64,000 bases of DNA from NCBI RefSeq assembly GCF_040436345.1, contig NC_133225.1, positions 24,668,540 through 24,732,539 on the forward strand. Reading direction: 5' to 3'. A program made the translations under genes and the position numbers. How positions within the stretch are numbered: the first letter of the stretch is position 1; every line of letters begins with the position of its first letter. The notes under the pieces are model-generated. The model saw only the letters and a list, made by a program, of their open reading frames with translations. It made no database searches and had not been told where the DNA came from. This document shows, piece by piece, positions 59,175 to 64,000 of the stretch. The DNA is from Pagrus major (Eukaryota > Chordata > Actinopteri > Spariformes > Sparidae).

Positions 59175-59729
59175 TCAGCGTCGATACGGGTGGAAGCCCT
59201 GTACGTTGTGGTTCTGCCCTCTGCCGAACGCACTGGCGGCTGGTTGGGGGGCAGCGGTGGGCTGTGCTGTCGGGGCCCCGTACGAGGCCGTTGGCTGGCT
59301 GGGGTCTGCGAAGCTGTGACCGAAGGCTGCCAGGTCCTGCCCGTACCCTGAGGAGGACAGAGGGGAGAGAGCAGGAGAGAGACACAAGGATTTTAATGTC
59401 GACTCATCACATTGTGTTCAGGGGGATGCCTTACTGCTTTAAATCGTTTACCATTTTCATAATTTTAATGTTAAGGAAAAATCCACCCTTACCCTTTTCA
59501 GTATCCTAATTGTTATTTTTGGTTGATTTGGTCAACAACTGTGCTGTCAAACTACTGTAGCTGTAAGTATTGTTAAATCACATCAAAATGGTCATCATTT
59601 GACTCTTGTCCCAGCATCAACTTTACAACCAGACTCATGAATGAATGAATGAACTGATGTTTTGTCTTGTCAGCTGCTTATTTAGGGCCCGAGCAGGGAA
59701 CCTGCGAGGTCCCTATTGTTTTTCGAATG

Positions 59730-59774
<45 letters not shown>

Positions 59775-62700
59775 TTATTCCTTCGTCCAAAATGATCGCA
59801 TTTTTCACTGCCTGAATGTGAATGAAAAGTCGATTTTATTTGGCAAAGTCATTAGGCTTGGCGAAAAATTTTATAATCTGTTGTTGTAGTGAATGTGCAC
59901 CAGTAGGTGGCGCTATTATCAAGGAAAGTGCGTTTTGGCTAATAACTCCCACATACTTTGTCGCACCTTCGAAAACCTTATATCCACGCATTCAGTGAAT
60001 TGTGCTGAATCTCTTGATATAGGCCACGCCCATTTCTGCTTTGCGTTTTTTTCACTAGCTCGCGCAATGTCGCAAACCTACTTTTTCGAACTCCTCCCAG
60101 GCAATTTCACCAATTTGCACCAAACTTTGCACACAGCATCTGTGGACCCTCCTGACAAAAAGTTATCAAAAGAATTTTTATATTCCAAAAAATACTCAAG
60201 TTATTAAATAACAACTTCCTGCAGATTTCGTTCCAACCAGGAAGTGTTGCATATCTCCACATTGGTTTGTCCAAATGACGTGAAACTCAGGATACTACTT
60301 GCTCATGAGGCCCAAAGGCTCTGTGCGAAATTGTGGCCGATGACAACTAGGTGGCGCTATTTAAATTGAAGTATTTTATATCTCGACATTGGTTGGTCGG
60401 ATGAACACAAAACTTGTTACACTCATTGCCAATGCCCTCCTGATGACAGCTGACAAAGGGGTTAGTGATCTGACACTAGGTGGCGTTCTGGTGGCAGTTT
60501 CATTTTATATTTGGCACTGTGCCCACACCATAACACTTATGGATATGAAATTCATAGGGGCGGTATAGACTGGCCCCTGTAACTCACACACCAAAAATGA
60601 CCAGCAGGTGGCGCTATCATCAACACAAACCGTTTTTGCCTAATAACTCCCACATACTTTGTCGCACATTCAAAAACCTTATATCCACGCGTTCAGTGAA
60701 TCTTGCTGAATCTCCTGATATAGGCCACGCCCATTTGCGCCTAGCGTTGTTTTTCTCTAGCTCGCGAAATGTCGCAAACCTACTTTTTCGAACTCCTCCC
60801 AGGCAATTTCACCGATTTTCACCAAACTTTGCACACAGCATCAGTGGAGCCTTCTGACAAAAAGTTATTAAAAGAATTTTGATAGGCCAAAGAATACTCA
60901 AGTTATTAAATAACAACTTCCTGTGGATTCGGGTCAAAACAGGAAGTGTTGCATATCTCCACATTGGTGTGTCCAAATGACGTGAAACTGAGGACACTAC
61001 TTCCCCATGAGCCCCTAAGGCTCTGTGCAAAATCTTGGCCCATGACCACTAGGTGGCGCTATTTAAATTGAAGTATTTTATATCTCGACGTCAGTTGGTC
61101 GGATTAACACGAAACTTGGTACACTGATTGCCAATGGCCTCCTGAGGACAGCTGACGAAGGTGTTACCGATCTCACACTAGGTGGCGCTCTGGTGGCAGT
61201 TTCATTTTATAATTGCCACTGTGCCCACACCATAACACTTATGGATATGAAACTGATTGGGCCGGTATAGACTGGCATCTGTAACTCACACACCAAAAAT
61301 CACCAGCAGGTGGCGCTATTATCAACACAAAACTGCTTTTTGGCTATCAGTTAAGACATGCGCGCACAATAACGGGGCAATGGGTCCGGGTAAGGAGCAC
61401 GCCCCGACAGCAGCACGGCCCGACCCGCGTGGCCTGCGAGGGCCCGTTCATCGCTGCTTGCAGCTTTAATTTAACTTTGTTATTAAACCTTGAATTGATG
61501 TTTTCAGATACATTGGGATCTAGAACGATTACAAATATTTATGTATTTGTATTAATTGTCTGTCTATGAAGGGCTCTGAGGTGTGTTTATGATAGGAGCT
61601 TAAGATATAAAAGAACTGTGACACACTAAACTAAATGGACTAAGACATGCATTGTGCATTTCTTAAGAGTTTAAAAGGTTTCATGGTGGATTTTTACTCA
61701 AGATTTAAATACTATTTTCCTTCAATGAGCCCTTTATTGTCAAAAAATTTAGAGAGAAAATGTTCAATTAAAGGTGAATGTAATAATCATTTTTAAATGG
61801 GCTTCATTAAGGAAAACAATCTCCAGATTCTCTTGATGACCAGTGCAACACGCACAATGTTCTTCTATACAGACACTGGATGGCACCATCTCCCTGCTAA
61901 CAGACAAGGGAACCAAAGTGACAGCCAGGGGAGGAAGCTAATCTGCCTGAAAAAATGGCTGCTGCAGCCCAAAATTTAGCAGTCACTGTCAAAGCCAAAG
62001 GGCTTTTAAGCTTGAAAAACAAATGAGTGGTTTGCTACCAAATGGCTGGTAGAATACAAAAACCAGTTGCAGCCAAATCTTTCCAGCATTCTGCTGGTTA
62101 ATGGTTATTTTCCTGCCTTGGTAACATCCAGTTCGATTTCGAAATGTCTCCAGTAAGTACTGGAGTGGGGAACGTGATAAATAACTGGAATGGAAATACA
62201 ATAGATAGACAGAAAGAAAGAAAATAGGGGGAAAAGTTAGAAAATACACATTTCTTTTGGGGTGCTCAAAGTGCAATAACAGGGAGCGGTCCCAACAGGA
62301 CCACCAGACAGAAGAACCAGAGAGGAATTGGACATGTACTGGCATCGTGTCCTCCTTTAAATCTTCTTTCCTTTCTCACCCCTTTAGCTATAATGTGGAG
62401 ACGGTACATGGGGAAAAAAACAACGGGTGAATGGACTGCTGATGCATAGAGACAACTGAACCATGAACACATTTTCTGACAATTAGATCATCCTTTTATT
62501 ATCAGCAAAGCAATGCAGACAGAGAGAGTGGACAAAAAAGGAGGACATGGTTGGTCTTGGTATAGTAAAGCTACAGCCGCGGAGGGAGAGGACATGCTTT
62601 GAGCTCTGAATGTCACATTTTAATGTAATGCAATTTTAATGTCTTTCAAATCCACTCAGCTGTGAGATAGTTGGCGGCTGTCTTTTACTATACAAGAGTA

Positions 62701-62946
62701 CACACAGTAGTTTGTATGTACATGCAGAATGTACATGCAAAATACAAAACGAAAAGCAAAAAGAGGAAAAGAACCAGGTTGCAGCTCTATAAACACTACA
62801 GTACTGAACAAATGCTACTTTTTGTGGTTGGAGAAGACAATGCTGGCACCTACCTGCACTATATCCTCCCTGCTCATCCTGACCATAACTGTGAGAAGGA
62901 CGCGTTGGTCCGTAGGCAGAGGGGTCCTGAGGGTAGTTACCCAAGC
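59175..62946 (-). CDS. dazap1: DAZ-associated protein 1, C-terminal two exons (partial)
   Basis: Two coding exons are visible: 62854-62946 (31 codons' worth) and the terminal exon 59175-59347. The intervening intron is GT-AG in phase 1. They encode a Gly/Tyr/Gln/Pro-rich tail that includes SYGQDEQGG and GYGQDLAAFG. The tail ends GRGQNHNVQGFHPYRR, the characteristic C-terminus of DAZAP1. Family knowledge: DAZAP1 is an hnRNP-like protein with two N-terminal RRMs that acts in splicing and translation. Its C-terminal end is a nucleo-cytoplasmic shuttling signal. The RRM exons are not in the window and must lie beyond 64000. The intron between the two exons is 3.5 kb and holds a large mobile element. 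Confidence 0.93.
59685..61472 (+). mobile_element. 1.8-kb mobile element with 702-bp tandem internal units
   Basis: The element begins 'gggcccgagcagggaacctg', followed by (TTA)n at 59731-59774. It ends 'catcgctgcttgcagcttta'. Both termini are followed or preceded by ATTTA, a possible short target duplication. The interior is two units (59900-60600 and 60601-61302) plus the start of a third (61303 onward). Each unit opens with 'ccag(c/t)aggtggcgctat' and contains 'aataactcccacatacttt', 'taggccacgcccattt' and 'ataacaacttcctg'. No transposase ORF was found. I do not assign a superfamily. Confidence 0.75.
59731..59774. repeat. (TTA)n microsatellite inside the element
   Basis: About 15 TTA units near the element's left end. 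Confidence 0.95.
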
Positions 62947-64000
62947 CTATCAGGGAGATGAGGAGACCAGGTTGACTGAACCCAGATACTGCTGGCCAAC
63001 TACTTTACATACTTCCCCCCTTACTGAGCTAACAGAGCTGTACATTTACACTCATTTACTGTGTCTGCACTATGCTTGGAGAGGCGACACTGCTCAGCTT
63101 CATCTGGAAGTCAAAACAAAATGGAGTGTGAGAGTGTGAGCTATCTGCTAGCACGCCTGACTTTTAAATCATGCCAGCCTGGTCTCATGAAATTTTGTGA
63201 AATGTGCATGATCTGCTAAGATGAAGGAATTATGTTTTCCAGCCAAGAAAATATTAGCAGAACGAAGCAACTAGAAACAGGAACTAGAACAACCATACAG
63301 CAGGTTTTTATTGGGTTGGAAATCTACCTGCCTGAAGTCAATTTTTACCTGAGCCTAAACAAATTGTTTTATTTATTAGCCGTAAAAACAACAACAAAGA
63401 CTTAAGTTAATTTTATCTGCCTCGCTCTCAATAGTCCTTTCTTAAAAATCCTTTAACGCCACCCAACTAAACTCCTTTTTTCAGGATAACTCATATGTTT
63501 GTGTGCGCTTCAGCTCATAAACACTTTTACTTGCGGGTGCCTGATCGATTTTGTACATGTGCAACTCTCAACAGAGGTGAGAAGGAAGCAAGATGGCTCA
63601 CTCTTTTGCTACTTCTATCACCAGCACTAGAAAAAAAAAAACCCAGTGTGTTCAATTCTTTATTCCCTCTTGCTAGTTTGGGCAAGTGAGATGCTAGATA
63701 TACTAGCATAATGCTGCATTTTGCTTGCCCCGGTCAGGCGGGCAATCCTTTTCATCGAGCCCTGACCAGTGGCTTTGCACAGGTTGTAAAATACGACTTA
63801 TATCTGGTACATTGTTGCCAATCATTTTCCAAAAATGGCTATACATTTCTGGACTGATTTCCCATCTTCCAAGCCGCCACTGGGCTCCATTACTTTTAGC
63901 TTAATGTGACAATCAACTTGAAATTAACTTGTAATTAACTTGAAACTCGTTTCATCTTTATGTCATAATACATTATTGTTTTGTGTACTCTAGTTATACA
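62947..64000 (-). other. dazap1: dazap1 intron, continuing out of the window
   Basis: No coding exon was recognised between the acceptor at 62947-62948 and the window end. The ORFs here are short, lack DAZAP1-like residues and show no domain. The next upstream dazap1 exon should lie beyond base 64000. Confidence 0.6.

Noticed and set aside
59132..59509. 125-codon + strand frame
   Set aside because: It is antisense to the dazap1 terminal exon.
59893..61030. Frames of 73-104 codons inside the tandem element
   Set aside because: They repeat between the two 702-bp units with interruptions and show no transposase motif.

Overview
The window is nuclear DNA from a bony fish, most likely a percomorph teleost. 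It holds intron-containing vertebrate genes in a repeat-rich, AT-leaning background full of teleost-type MITEs and microsatellites. Three protein-coding genes are firmly recognised, all in the right half. Their human orthologues all lie on chromosome 19p13.3. From left to right they are angptl4 on the + strand (complete, 7 exons, 448 aa), dpp9 on the - strand (complete, 20 coding exons, 892 aa), and the 3' end of dazap1 on the - strand (last two coding exons and 3'UTR; the rest lies beyond base 64000).

Bases 1-36600 are gene-poor. I found one plausible but unidentified coiled-coil coding segment (9207-9482). The rest is simple repeats, including a 565-base uninterrupted C/T tract at 20060-20624, and many fragments of dispersed repeats. 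Several elements can be delimited at the base level: a 511-bp hAT-type MITE (22513-23023) with perfect 8-bp target duplications, sitting inside an older repeat; a MITE of about 760 bp with inverted ends (29267-30029); and a strong hairpin (24340-24559).

Bases 36600-43760 hold angptl4 with a TATA/CCAAT promoter, then a convergent intergenic gap of about 2.3 kb, then the dpp9 3'UTR. Bases 43760-57850 are dpp9. Summing its reconstructed exons gives an open frame whose catalytic Ser, Asp and His fall at residues 759, 837 and 869. Its introns carry further MITEs and a (CA)n tract just after one 5' splice site. About 600 bp separates the presumed dpp9 first exon from the dazap1 polyadenylation signal, so the two genes are tightly packed head-to-tail. 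The last dazap1 intron contains a 1.8-kb mobile element with 702-bp tandem internal units. These units carry seven close variants of the CTCF core motif, all in one orientation.

The genes do not form a pathway. angptl4 encodes a secreted inhibitor of lipoprotein lipase, dpp9 a cytosolic and nuclear post-proline dipeptidase, and dazap1 a nucleo-cytoplasmic shuttling RNA-binding protein. I found no clearly novel multi-gene system. The most unusual signals are the motif-bearing transposon, the long homopyrimidine block, the nested MITEs and the lineage features of angptl4.
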